A stretch of DNA of 64,000 bases from positions 62,001 through 126,000 of the forward strand of contig SAXG01000034.1 in assembly GCA_012932865.1 (NCBI GenBank), in the 5' to 3' direction. Below, piece by piece: positions 28,202-39,416 of the stretch; position 1 is the stretch's first letter; the number at the start of each line of letters is the position of its first letter. This DNA comes from Amylostereum areolatum. Its lineage: Eukaryota; Basidiomycota; Agaricomycetes; Russulales; Stereaceae. The notes beneath the pieces were generated by a model, which was not told the DNA's origin, searched no databases, and worked only from the letters and a program-made list of their open reading frames with translations. A program made the position numbers and the translations under genes.

Positions 28202-29827
28202 TTAATGAGTACGCTCTCCGTTAGATTCTAGAGACACTTTCCCTTCCAGTTCTCCAATAACCGCTTCCAGCGTATCGCTCGTACCAGGACCTTCGCCAAC
28301 AGGAAACCCATACACCCCTTCTACCAACGCCCTTCTCACAAAAGGCACTAGGACCTTGACGAAAACAGTGCCCGCTGCCTTGACTAGTATCAGCTCGTCC
28401 TCCTTCGACTCCTCCGGCCGCTTCACAAAGGCCCGCGCTGCGTCCGCGAGCGCCGCATCGAGGGCTTGCACAAGCTCGGGGAGGAGCGACACGGGCGCCA
28501 GGAGCCGGAGCGAATTGAGGGTGGTGAGGAGGGTGTTCAGGTAGTTGGCTATGGGCGGGTAAGACGCAAGGAACGCGGGCGGTGTGTGAGCTGCCCCTGC
28601 AAGGGTGTTCTCTTGAGGAAGAGGCGGCGAATGAACCGCGCTCGCGACGACAAGCCATGTTGTCGGCGGTTTCTTGGTGTCGAGTGCTCGTTCCCACGCA
28701 GACGTTGCAGAGACGAATTCGGCGGTGACGCCGCGACGGACGGCATCCGCGAATAGGGGAGGGAGGAGCAACCGGAAGTCGAGTCCGACACGGGCGAACG
28801 ATGTTGCACAGTAGGTGAGTTGAGTGAGCAGCGATGTCAAGGCGGTGGGATCCGGAATGTGCGGAAGGGCTTCGCGCAAGGCGTCCAGAAGGCGGGAGAG
28901 AAGATGGGTTGTAAATGTGGGGAGGAGCGCGGATAGGGTAGAAGGGGTCCCAGAAGGGCTTGTGGACGTCGACGGTCGGTCGAGGAATATGGTGGTGTAC
29001 TGCGTGACGACGTCGTGCACGCCCTCCCGCCAGACGTCAATGTACTTTTTCATGTACCGCACCCATGCCTCGCGCTCGCGGTCCGCCTCCACCCCTTTCT
29101 TCTCCAGGTCGACCGCGCTCAACGCGAGGTCGATGGTTTCGAGCCGGCCGGTGAGGAAGGCCAACGCGAGCTCTTCTTCGGGGAGGACCTGCATCCGGCG
29201 GAGGAAGCTGACGGCTTTGAAGAGGAGGGGAAGCTTGGCCGGGGAGCGGAGCATGCCGAGGAGCTGGGCGAGGAGAGTGCGTACGGCGCTGTCGACTTCG
29301 GCGCGGACATCTTGCACGACATGGACGGTGGGGAAGCGCGCGGCGAGCGCTGCGGCGTGGGCGGCGAGGTCCAATGCCTCTTGAAAGTAGCCGTTTCGCA
29401 CGCACGATTCGGCAAGGAGAGGGAGCTCGAGGACATCTTGCAACTTGGCGCTGTGTTCCAAAACGAGAGCAGCCCGTCGCCTCTCGGATTGGACGCCGTT
29501 GATCTCGGCCGACAGCGAGCGCGCCGAGGTCTCGAGGATGGGTATGTCTTCTAGAAGACCATCGAGCGTGCTCGAGAAGGAGGATAAGGTGGAGGTGAGA
29601 TCGCCGGTGGTTGCATGGAGAGAGAGGAAGGTTGGGTAAGAGGAGGTGCAGAGGTTGGTGAGGGCGTTGGTGAGGTGGGACGAGGTGGAGGAAAGGTTGG
29701 TTGGTTCCGATAGAAGAGAATCAAGGTCGAGGGAGGTGATGTAGGATAGGTATTCCGAAGCTTGGGGGGAAGAAAGGTCGAGTTTTGAAGGCTCAGGCGT
29801 GAGGATATCCACCAGCGTTTCGGTCAT
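28202..29827 (-). CDS. COG8: conserved oligomeric Golgi complex subunit 8 (Dor1 family)
   Basis: 541 residues, intronless. COG8 is part of the COG tethering complex that captures retrograde vesicles at Golgi membranes. The N-terminus (residues 20-160) holds the family pattern: SPQASEYLSYITSLDLDSLL, TTGDLTSTLSSFSSTLDGLL, then LVLEHSAKLQDVLELPLLAE and CVRNGYFQEALDLAAHAAAL. The middle matches Dor1: LLAQLLGMLRSPAKLPLLFKA and FLRRMQVLPEEELALAFL, with YMKKYIDVWREGVHDVVTQY. Length is slightly shorter than animal COG8. The start ATG at 29827 is the first in frame. It is divergent from RidA across about 450 bases. Confidence 0.92.
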   Translation of the reverse strand: MTETLVDILTPEPSKLDLSSPQASEYLSYITSLDLDSLLSEPTNLSSTSSHLTNALTNLCTSSYPTFLSLHATTGDLTSTLSSFSSTLDGLLEDIPILETSARSLSAEINGVQSERRRAALVLEHSAKLQDVLELPLLAESCVRNGYFQEALDLAAHAAALAARFPTVHVVQDVRAEVDSAVRTLLAQLLGMLRSPAKLPLLFKAVSFLRRMQVLPEEELALAFLTGRLETIDLALSAVDLEKKGVEADREREAWVRYMKKYIDVWREGVHDVVTQYTTIFLDRPSTSTSPSGTPSTLSALLPTFTTHLLSRLLDALREALPHIPDPTALTSLLTQLTYCATSFARVGLDFRLLLPPLFADAVRRGVTAEFVSATSAWERALDTKKPPTTWLVVASAVHSPPLPQENTLAGAAHTPPAFLASYPPIANYLNTLLTTLNSLRLLAPVSLLPELVQALDAALADAARAFVKRPEESKEDELILVKAAGTVFVKVLVPFVRRALVEGVYGFPVGEGPGTSDTLEAVIGELEGKVSLESNGERTH

Positions 29828-30279
29828 AGTACTGGCATTAACTCTGGTGATTCATTCGTTCAGACATACGTTCAAGTGAATCAAAGTGAACTCACATTCA
29901 AAAAGGCAGGTATGCTACATGTACCAGATCCCGTCCTCTCTACCTGGGTGCAAGAAATACGGGGGTCAGCGATCGCTGCAGGACGTAGCGAGAGTTGGAA
30001 CAACACACCCTGACCGTGCACGTATTCAGAAGGAAATAGAGTATGCCACTCCTATCAAAGCCACCCAAATATCCCACCTTCTCCTTATTATATCTGGATT
30101 GTCAGAGACGAGGTATGGGCGTCGGCGGTGGTCTCTGGTGAGAAGGAGTTTTCGCCGATTTCGACCGACAAGCGCGAGTTAACAACTGCAATGGTAACAC
30201 AAGGATCTTATCATAATTATGTAATCAACCTCCTTCCACTCATCCGCGACTGTGCAAACGAAATTTCGACGCCATATCG
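29828..30279. promoter_or_regulatory. bidirectional promoter region, COG8 and RidA
   Basis: About 450 bases between divergent housekeeping genes. No TATA box near either start. No other gene is supported. Confidence 0.5.
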
Positions 30280-30935
30280 ATGATTCGCAGTCTTCGTTCT
30301 ACCTTCATACACGCCCGCACTCGTCCAGCACCTCTCATAACCCCCCTTTCATTCAAAACGCGCGCAATGACCACCGTCACCACGCACCCGTCCCTTCAGA
30401 AGGTCTCAACTCAACGTGCGTCCTGCTCGTAATCTCGTACCGTCGAGTCTTACCGAGTCGTAACGGTATAGACGCACCTGCTGCAATCGGACCTTACAGC
30501 CAGGCTATCATCGCACCACCTCTTGTATTTGTATCCGGCTGCCTTGGATTTGACCCCAAGACCGGCCAGTTCGTCGCGGGCGGCGTGGAGGAGCAGGCAC
30601 GGCAGGCGTTGGCAAACCTCAAGAGCGTCGTGGAGGCCAGCGGGAGCGAGCTCGGGAAGGTGGTCAAAGCGACGGTGTGGTTCTTTCCACGCGTCTTCCT
30701 TGGACGCAGTGCTGACGGGCGTCGCAGGTCTTCATGAAGGACATGAACGATTTCGCGGCTGTGAACAAGATCTATGAGGAATTTTTCGGGGAGCACAAGC
30801 CTGCACGGTGCGTACTTGTGTTCATAGTGCTCTCAGACGGCGTTTCTGACGTGTCGCTACAGATCAGCCGTCGAGGTCGCCCGCCTACCGCGAGACGGCC
30901 TGGTGGAAATCGAGGCCATTGCGTCCATCGCGTGA
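30280..30935 (+). CDS. MMF1: RidA/Mmf1-type 2-iminobutanoate deaminase, mitochondrial
   Basis: Hydrolyses reactive enamine/imine intermediates made by PLP enzymes such as threonine dehydratase. The N-terminus [18 protein letters not shown] is basic and Ser-rich with no acidic residue, a good mitochondrial targeting peptide; a second ATG (30367) would give a cytosolic form. Family blocks follow: [43 protein letters not shown], then after an intron [20 protein letters not shown], and after another [25 protein letters not shown]. The Arg in PARSAVEV is the substrate carboxylate contact, and the closing Glu-Ile-Glu block is also conserved. The first intron (near 30418-30450) is short and its acceptor is ambiguous. 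Confidence 0.92.
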
Positions 30936-31224
30936 GCGAACCTGGTCTTCGACATACGGACCTGATTGAAGAAAATATCCCACATCCAGGCCACCGTCCA
31001 GCCGACTGTAAAAGAGGAGAACTTAGCGTGCATGTACTGTGTCCGTGTCCTGCCTGCTTGAATGTGACCATGTTGTACCATTGCGCTCCGGACGACGGCG
31101 GGGCATTCTCGTGATCGTGTTCAGAGGCGTACGCGATAGTGACGTGACGTGAATTAATATCTGCCCGTCTGATAAAGGTCAATCTCAACTTCGCCGCCCG
31201 ATCATTCCATCTGTTCACATCGCA

Positions 31225-31854
31225 ATGCCTCGTTCACTCGAGGAGGAGCTCAACGCCATGAGAAACGACCTCAAATTGCGTGGCCTGGAGAAAGAAAATG
31301 CCCTCCTTTTAGCCTGGCGCGCGACGCATCTAGATGCGTCACGTAAGGCGTGCGAGACCGATGCCGTGCTCGCAGAAGAGCTGGAGATCGTCAGGATGAA
31401 AACAGAACTAGAGATGTTGAGGAGAGAGAGGGAGCTCAGGATGGAAAGAATGGGGCTTGGCACAAAGGCAATGCGGCGGAAGAGGGAGGAGGAGGTACGT
31501 CGATGCAGTCCCCTTAAGTATTCCCCAAGGACACGGATTCAGTATGATCTCTTTGCAAAGGACGATGGTGTGGAGAGTTCCAAGGCTGCGCCTATGTTTG
31601 TTGACGAGGATGTTGCCGTCACCCTGCCGCCGGATGACACAGAAAGTGAGAAGTCGAGGGCGCTGAAGAGGGCGAAAGTAAGCGCCTTCTTTGACTCCAT
31701 GACTTTCTTGACTGACATGGCATTCGAAGGGTGTACATGGCGAGACCAGGGATATCTCACACCGCCACTCACAACTAGTCTACTTTTATTAGTGACGCGC
31801 TTGTCGAGTGAGCGAGGGAGTTCGCTAAGGGGTCTTGTCAAGGCCTCGGAATGA
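31225..31854 (+). CDS. hypothetical coiled-coil protein
   Basis: Not recognised. The first 90 residues are highly charged and helical (MPRSLEEELNAMRNDLKLRG, LEIVRMKTELEMLRRERELR) with a heptad-like spacing, so a coiled coil is likely. A GTACGT...CAG segment of 48 bases near 31496-31543 could be an intron; its length is a multiple of three, so the frame is open with or without it. The second half is polar and then moderately hydrophobic (LTTSLLLLVTRLSS). It lies just before the DUF6589 gene on the same strand. No catalytic motif. Confidence 0.5.
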   Translation: MPRSLEEELNAMRNDLKLRGLEKENALLLAWRATHLDASRKACETDAVLAEELEIVRMKTELEMLRRERELRMERMGLGTKAMRRKREEEVRRCSPLKYSPRTRIQYDLFAKDDGVESSKAAPMFVDEDVAVTLPPDDTESEKSRALKRAKVSAFFDSMTFLTDMAFEGCTWRDQGYLTPPLTTSLLLLVTRLSSERGSSLRGLVKASE

Positions 31855-31996
31855 CATAATCACGAGGTGCCGAGCTGTTGTCGAAGGAAAAAAATCATTT
31901 AATTGATCGCAATCTGAACCGCCGCAAGTCGACTCGGCTTCATTTTCCCCATCGCTCCCCACTGTTTTTCCTCCGCTCTCCTCTCTTCACATCAAC

Positions 31997-34900
31997 ATGG
32001 TCAGAAAACCACTCGACCCGGACGGCTTGCGCGCGCGAAGGGGCCGACAAAAACGTATCGACGCATGCTTGAAAGAGATCAAGAGCCGAGGCTTCAATCT
32101 CTACGAGTTCCTCGAGGAGCTACTCACTCCGTGTGACCAAGGTGATCCACGGCGATCCCGCATACGAGTCCAAATGCTCCGTAATCTCCTCGCTGGTCAT
32201 AACGCAAACTCTTCGCAAGTCGAGCATCTCGCGGAACTCTTATACAATCATCCCTACAGCAGGCCCCGACTGGCTCGTGCATCGGCTAATCGCCCAGCAA
32301 ACGAGGCCGTCCGTCGCGATCGACGTCTCATGGCCCGCTGGCGCCTTCTCGAATGGGCCATCTGCAAGGTGGAGGAAGCTGTCAGCAAAGAGTCCGCACA
32401 CGCATCGTCAAAGGAAGGTGGCCTACACATGCCGGAGTCGAAGAACAATTGGGAAACCCTCCTCGACTTTTCAATGCACGATCTCCTTCGTCATGTACAG
32501 GTCAAGCTTCCCATTCTCCTCCGTATTCTAATTGCCGCCGCATTCAAGCGGAAACATCGCCCTTCCCCGGACCCATCCAACGGTGCAGACCTGCCGCCGT
32601 CATACGACGGATTCTTTTCTCGGCCCATCCCCACCGGCTCAGGCTCAAATCCTCGTGATCCTTTCATGGTGGGTCTTCCAGGAAAACATTATGCAAGTAT
32701 CACACTGATCACCTTTGCAGATGGTCCTCGCCGCATGCGTCGTGCTGTTGACAGCGCGCAACCGGCGCTTCAACCTTTTCCAGAGGATAGTCGGCGTCTG
32801 GATGTTCTCCCACACGGCGCCCCATGGCATGTACGCTGTACTAGGACGTCTCGGTGTTTCGATCTCGTATACATCGGTTCTGTCATTCCTCCATGTTCTT
32901 TCCCGTTCGGCCCAAGATGTTATGCGTAAGAAGGCCCTTCGTCGCGCGTTCCTTTTAATCTACGACAACATCAATCGCATGTCGCGCGTATGGAACCCGG
33001 AATTCGGCCAGAAGGATACTATTCACAATGGCACGGCAGCGACATTCGTCGAGCTTGAAGACTGCGACATCGAGAAAGCATTTGACATCGAAGCACTCAA
33101 CGTGGCGAGGCGCGAACAGCGGCGAAGGCAGCTCACAGTTGAGAAGCTGCACGCACAAATACAATGGGACAAGTTACACTCCGTCATGGCCCTCCACTGT
33201 CTCAACATGCTCATCAATGCTGTCCCCACCCTCGCAGAACATCGCGACACGGTCCTCAAGGAGCTTCGTACGACACATGCCATGCACCGTATGCCTGAAG
33301 GCCGGAAAACAAAGGTGTCGCCGATGCAAACATCCGACTATAACGAAGGCAACACGGGCGAAAACGCTAGCGTGCTAGACGACCTCCTCTTGCGGCAGCT
33401 CGGTCTTCCGAAGGAGGAGGTGGCGCGTCTGTTGGTGATCATCGGCGGGGACCAATCCACTGTCGAAAAGCTTCGCACACTCCAAAAGTTCCTCGCGGAC
33501 TGTCCGCATGGCTACCACCGTTACGGCTGGGTTCTGCCACTTATCCAGCTATGGCATATGGGCTGGGAAGATCTGGAGAGAATCCTGAACACGTTCTGGG
33601 GTTCCTCTCCAGATGATCTCTCATCGTTTCTCGCGATGAACATCATCCTCGGCCGTAAAGTCACAAACTCGAAGCGTCCAGATTATTATCCAGCACAACA
33701 CCTGGTTTTCGACACGTTGACCGCAACTGTGTTGGATCTCTGGAGGTACGTGTCCCATTGTTGCCAGCTCATCTGTGCGCAGTACTGATGGACGAGGTGG
33801 TTTCTAGAATACACCTCGGCACAACAGACTTTGAGGCGCATTTCCAGAACAATGCCACCCCCTTCGGCGACCTGCTCAAGATGGCCACGGAGATCACGCA
33901 AACATACATGACAAGCCGGGGTGTCGTAAGTGCTCGATATGGGAAGGAGGCCATGGCAAACCAGCTGTTCAAGACAGGCAACTGGTCGCCGGGACACGGA
34001 ACCGGCGAAACGACAGGCGAGACATCGCGCACGCCGACAACCGCAGATGAAGACATCCCCTCCCCCGGTGATCAGGTGCTAGTGAACTCGCTACTTCGTG
34101 TCCGCGACAGCATGTGGCATTATGTGTTCCAATGGGCGATTAGCGATGGGGACATAGGACAGGCAATGAATGTCATGGCTGTATGTTTGCCCTCATAATT
34201 CCCTTGTGCCGCCACTCACCGACAATATTTTTCAGGTATGGACATTCACGTTCATGGGCTGCGGGAAGACGAAGTACACGAACGAGCTCTTAGAGCTTGC
34301 CTGCAACTTCCTCACGGAGTACTCCCCTGAGCTCTGCCTCGCAATCATGAATAACTGGCTTTGCAACCTGTCTGGTCATCTGGGCTGCTTCTTTCCGATG
34401 GACCTCCTCCAAGAAAAGAACATCAAGCGTCTAAAGCAGATGGCGCAACGTCGAGATGCATCCTTTGGTGGTGACTTCTTCAAAAACATTGTTGCCCTTA
34501 ACATCCGTGCTTGCATCCAATCCGTCAAGTCCATGAAGACGGCAGTCAGGCTCAATGACAAGAGTGAATCCCATACGACAAAGAAGCGCGTCGTAGCCTT
34601 GCGCGAGGCAACAAGGAAAATGGCACAACGACAACTCCATTTGTTCTGTGAAGGCCGGAGTACAGGGTGGCGCGCACAGGACGACTACTCCAAGGGCTTT
34701 AATGGCTTTGAAGACGGAAAGCGCCTTCAAGATTTCATCGAGCGCACCATCCGGGATTCGGGTGACCTCCACGGTGCCGACACAGCAGATGTTGAGGCCG
34801 AGATGGCGGCCGAGATGGAGGCGGAGGAATGGACACCTGTCGCGCTACCCAACATGATTGTAGATGGGATGCTCGTGTCAGCAGACGACCTCGACGAGGA

Positions 34901-35042
34901 CGACAATCTCGAGGACGGAGGGAACGAAGGTGTATTAGGGCATCAGGATGGGCAAGAGAGTTCGTCGTCAAGTGATGAGGGAGAGGAAGTCAGGGAAGAC
35001 GAGTGGGACTCGGGATCTGAGGCGGATGATGAATCAGGGTAA
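31997..35042 (+). CDS. DUF6589 protein
   Basis: Four exons (31997-32668, 32721-33745, 33808-34180, 34236-35042) give 958 residues with all junctions in frame. The C-terminal two-thirds match what I know of DUF6589, a domain found in many copies in Agaricomycete genomes. The markers are LLIYDNINRMSRVW, HNGTAATFVELEDCD, MQTSDYNEGNTG, VIIGGDQSTVEKLRTLQKF, CPHGYHRYGWVLPLIQLWHM and WTFTFMGCGKTKYTNELLEL. The N-terminus is basic (RKPLDPDGLRARRGRQKRID), and the C-terminus is very acidic and Ser-rich. Conserved Asp residues (YDNIN, GDQST) suggest an enzyme core, perhaps nuclease- or transposase-like, but no function is proven. It is convergent with the RecQ-like helicase gene; the stops are 96 bases apart. 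Confidence 0.82.
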
Positions 35043-35138
35043 GTAAGTTGTAGTCAATAGCGGTGAGAAGGGAAGGAATGCCTAGTACTGAATATGCATA
35101 TACATGAAGGTAGTAGATTAATATAAAATATAGAATGA

Positions 35139-37821
35139 TTATGTAGTAGTACCACCCTTCACGCGAACGACAGGTCGCGGTTTCGGTCTGGGCTTCTTCG
35201 GAGGTGACAGGAATGCCGGAGCAGGGATTCTGGGAGAATCTGCGGAGGGAGTTGTGCACGTATGGGTTCTTGAGGGACCAGCGCCGGTTGAACTGTTGAT
35301 TTTTCGAGATGGGGAGAGAATCTGACGATGCCACATCGAAGAATTTGAGTACGACACCGATACTGATTAAAAGACACACTCACAAGGGTCTCCGGGGGAG
35401 CGAGCCGTGGGATCTTGACTCGTACGGGCTCGCGCTCCGTGGGGTTTTCGACCGCCTCCGATGTGCGTTTAGTGCCTATCGGGGACCTCAGCCGAGAGGT
35501 AACCTGCAACAGAAACTAAACATATCAGATGGCAGTGCGCTTGAGGACTCCGCCGCAGGCTCGCGCACTTTCAATTTGACACTCTTGAACCTCGTAAGGT
35601 TGTGCTTCACCGCGTGGTCGTGTACCTTCTTCGCCTCCACTGCCGCACGCTTTGCTGCATTCTCCTCCCGACGTTTGCGGTTGTCGGTCTCGTGTCTCTC
35701 CTCCACTCGTTTCCGCATCGTTCCTATGAGATGTTCAACATCTTTCCAAAGCCTCTCACCATGTGTCGGCCACCAGCGCCATTTTTGCATACGCTGCGCG
35801 AGATCGTCCCGCGTTTGAAGCAGGTGGAAGTTGCGGGAGATGGCACCGATGAGGCTGTCAGAGAGGAACGACTTCTCGTCAAGCGATAGAAGCTGTTGGT
35901 AGGAGGACGGGGTGATTTCCGGTGCCAAGCCATTGAGGAGTAGAGGGGAAGGGTTGGGAGGGAGGGTCGCGGATACGAGGATGCGCGCTGAGGCGCGACG
36001 GAGGGAAGACTTGAGTAGTTGGGTATCAGCAGTATTGAGCCGTTCCCATCGACAGCTTTCATCTTTGGGAGCCGATTCTTCCTGGCTAGAGTGCGTCGAT
36101 GATTCTGGGTTCACAACTGCTCGAGGATCGGGGGGGATGTCACCTGCACATGAGCTGCATGTCCCGCAGTTCTCCAGTGTCCCGGGATCGCCAAAGATAA
36201 CGTTTATTTGACGGGCGATGCAGGTGCGACGAATATGGGCTGCGACGAGAAGGAGAAAGGACTTGTCGATCCCTCGAAATGTCGATGCAGAGGAGGGGGG
36301 AGAGGAGGAGGAACTGGCCTCAGGGGACACACAGGTCTTTGACTTCGTGTTCCCACGTGCGCGCCCATCACCGAGTTTGTTCTTTCTTTCTTTGTCCGCC
36401 GTCTTGTCTTCCACCTCCTCATCTACCACCATCAACTCCGTGTCTTCTACACGGTGCTCGGACGGAGGACACGTGCTTGATATATCCACCATCTCGACGT
36501 CACCTTCGTCATCTTGCTGCCTCGGTGTCTCTTCGGACCGCAATGGTACCATGCGCGGGTCTGGTGGAACTTGTTGTATATATTCCTGTGCTATGTCACG
36601 AACTGCTGACTTGACGTAAACGTAGGCTTTCCCTCGCCCTGGTACGTTGCGTACATTGCGCCCCATGCGCTGTTTGGTTGCTGATGCACTGTGTCCAGTG
36701 GGAAACTCGATAGTTTCTCGCACGTCTGGAGGATCGACGCCTACGTCAAGGATTGCTGTTGTGACAAAGATGCATGTATCGCGGTCAGGCTCCATGCGAA
36801 AAAGTGAGTCAAGCCCTTCTTTCTTGCATTCCGGGCAACATATGGAATGAAGATGGCGGATAATGATGCGGCCTTTAGGTTGGAGGGAGAGGGGGAGTAA
36901 GGAGCGCAGGTAGAGGGTTACACGGTGGCCGACTTCAATGGTAGGGCAGTATATCAAACGTTTTGGCGCGTCCATGACACTTTTCATGTCCGCAGGAACC
37001 GTCCAATCTAGGTCATGGAAGACATCACCCGAGTATGTGTACTCAACGTCGCGGAAGCTGATGTCAACATTTGTACGCCGAGTGTCCCACTTGTCCAGGT
37101 AAAAGTGACCTTGTTCGAGGCCTAGGTGCTCCAAGATTCGGTTCGTTTGTGCGCCGGGCTCCACACTTGCTGATAGTGCGACAATGGTTACATGTGCTGG
37201 CGCCAGGGCACGGATTCTCTTGATCTCTTTGTAGAGAGGGCGGAACTCGGAACCCCATTCATCAACGAGATGAGCTTCGTCGACGGTGAGTACGCGCCAT
37301 CGTGAGCAGAACATGTCGTTGTTCATCATTTCTGCAAACTTCTCATGTTGCAAGGATTCGGGTGCCAGGGTTATGACCTGGAACAATCCTGCTTTCGCTT
37401 CCTGCCAGAGGTCCCGTCCCTCGAGCGATGCCTGTTTGAGTGTGTCGCTGTTGATAACGAGTGAGGTAACACCCTTTCGATCGGTGTTCATGACCTGTAG
37501 CTCACGTCAGTTCTGCCTATAGACGGTCTGAAGGTACACTTCTACCAGACTCCGCTCGAGGAAGTTTGTCGGCTCGACCACCAAGGTAATCATATCCTTC
37601 TTGACTATGGCTGGCACATATATCAAGGCTGACTTTCCATCCCCTGTCGCGGTAATGCAGAAGACATGCTGCCCATTCAGGATCCGCGCGGAGTTGTGAA
37701 GCTGGAAGTCACGAAGCGGAAAGTCAAGGTGAGGAGAAACAGCGCTCTTGATTTTGTCGAGGCCTTCGGGAGATGTCCAGTCGGTATTCGGCTCCTCGGG
37801 CGAGCCAGATCTAGTATCCAT
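35139..37821 (-). CDS. RecQ-like DEAH-box DNA helicase
   Basis: Starts at ATG 37821 (MDTRSGSPEEPNTDWTSPEG). A short intron near 37494-37530 joins YLQT to VMNTDRKGVTSLVI. Motifs: FQLHNSARILNGQHVFCITA then TGDGKSAL (motif I, Walker A), VVEPTNFLERSLVE (Ia), LTVDEAHLVDEWG (II, DEAH), IVALSASVEPG (III), VTTAILDVGVDPPDVRETI (V) and QRMGRNVRNVPGRG (VI, arginine finger). A C-terminal Cys cluster (CIARQ...CGTCSSC) resembles the RecQ zinc region. After the main exon, two more exons (about 35357-35510 region and 35139-35290) add a Pro/Lys-rich tail ending KPRPKPRPVVRVKGGTTT. It unwinds DNA with ATP. It is of the lineage-specific RecQ type seen in many copies in mushrooms, not a clear orthologue of BLM/Sgs1. 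Confidence 0.85.
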
Positions 37822-38099
37822 TAGTTCATCCTATAGCAATAAATAAAAAGAGTGTCGAGAGCAGGATTGCTAGCGTTGTAAGGTGTTCAATGAAGCTTTG
37901 CACGCTACTGGATTTGTGGTATAATTTCTCTCCCTATTATCTAATTACATGCACATGATATGCCGACGTCGGCAACGCGCGCTAATCAAGCTCCCTCACT
38001 CGCCCGGCAACGGCCCCCTGAAAAAAAGCAGACGCCAAATACGTAGGATCCTGAGCTTGCGAAGGTTGACGGAGGATTTCGTCTGCCTCGGGGAGACTA
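37822..38099. other. intergenic upstream of helicase and DUF6697 copy 2
   Basis: Divergent upstream region. No separate gene supported. Confidence 0.35.
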
Positions 38100-39146
38100 C
38101 TCACAACCCTCTTCGTCGATACCTCCCACCCTCAGCACCTCCTCGGGGCTTTCTAGAGATAACTCGACGCTTTCATCGTATTCACACCGCTCCCCGAAGA
38201 CCCCCCCCCCCCAGATGCGCATTATGAGAGCATCACCAAAAAGCACATCGTTATCTCCAACAGCGAGGTCGATCACATAGGGAACGGGCGCCCTCAAGCC
38301 CTTAAGCCGTCGGCCACCGCAGGCTCTCCATTCCAATCCTACTTTTCCGCCTTTCAATGCAGCCCTATACTCGTGGACTCCGCTCATTTCTTGGCCCCGG
38401 TCACCCGCAGCGACCTTCGCTCTATCTTCGGTGGCTCCCTTATGACCACCCGCGTCGCGCATAGGCGAGACCTGAACTTCCTCCATGCCAGGGTGATTAA
38501 CCTACCCTTTTTGCCCACCGCTCCGGGTGCGCCTGGGTTCGTGTTCTACTGTGGGGGAAAAGGAGCGAATGGCCGGCGCGTGAGGATTTGTTTGTGAATC
38601 TTGTGAATCGCAAGCAGCTCCCGACCGTGTACAAGTACATGGGCACGTACGAGCATGTGGATCTACCGCGCGAGCTTCATACTCTGACGAGGGAAAAGTG
38701 GCTCGCCCTTCCATATCATGTGCGCATGCCCTATCTTGGGTCTTCAGCATCTACGTCTCTTATCTACGGCTTTTCAGACTCGCGCGCAATGGGGCAGGTA
38801 CATTGCACCCGTCAAAACGCACGATGCGCGGCTCGTGCGCGCGCGCACATTCCTGAGGACCAGGAACCACGGGGAGGAGCCGAGCATTGAGGAGGTTGCA
38901 GAGACGTACGGGAAGGCTGAGGCGGAGGATGCGAATGCCATGGTCGTCCGAACAGAGTATGATTGTGGGAGAGAGGTGTATTTTACTCCTTTTCCTTTCG
39001 TTTCGACCGGTTGAGTGCATACCCTGCAGAGACTGTCCGTATTTGGCCTGCGGTGCGTGGTGTACAATGAGCAGCTCGTAGATACGATCAAAAGCAAGCT
39101 TGTGGAACTCCAGGGCCAGCGTGGTGAAGAAGAAGACGATGACTAG
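38100..39146 (+). CDS. DUF6697 protein, copy 2, possibly frameshifted
   Basis: Recognisable blocks: HYESITKKHIVISNSEVDH, SYFSAFQCSPILVDSAHFLA, RRDLNFLHARVINLPFLP, APGFVFY, then in another frame WGKRSEWPAREDLFVNLV and TVYKYMGTYEHVDLP. After an intron (about 38717-38775) come TRAQWGRYIAPVKTHDARLV and EEPSIEEVAETYGKAEAED. A last intron (about 38977-39030) leads to RLSVFGLRCVVYNEQLVDTI and an acidic end. Two frame changes are not explained by introns: one at a run of twelve C (38201-38212) and one near the TGTGGGGGAAAA stretch (about 38551-38562). Either the gene is damaged or these homopolymers are misread. The start is not located. Confidence 0.6.
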
Positions 39147-39416
39147 TAGTAGATGGATCCTCCTGTATAGCAACGCGACTGTCTGAGGCGGTGGGATGTG
39201 GGGAAGGGAACGGGACCAAACGGGCGGAATAATATAGCTGGATTCAAAACATACATTTAATTGTATCACATTGGCATAGACTTGCACGTTGGCCTTGCAC
39301 TGTTGCAGGGGTTGAGCGTGTTTAGGATCGCGACGCGACGGTCACGTGAACGTGTCTAGATTGGAACATGTGCGGTCACACAGAAGCAACGATTCCGAGA
39401 TTCGTAACTCCCCACC

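Noticed and set aside
29015..29554. 179-codon plus-strand frame inside COG8.
   Set aside because: Antisense of a clear COG8 coding sequence.
31800..38010. Possible inverted ends around the DUF6589/helicase pair (GAGTGAGCGAGGGAG at left, GAGTGAGGGAG on the minus strand at right).
   Set aside because: Only about ten bases match, the words are low complexity, and no target duplication is seen.
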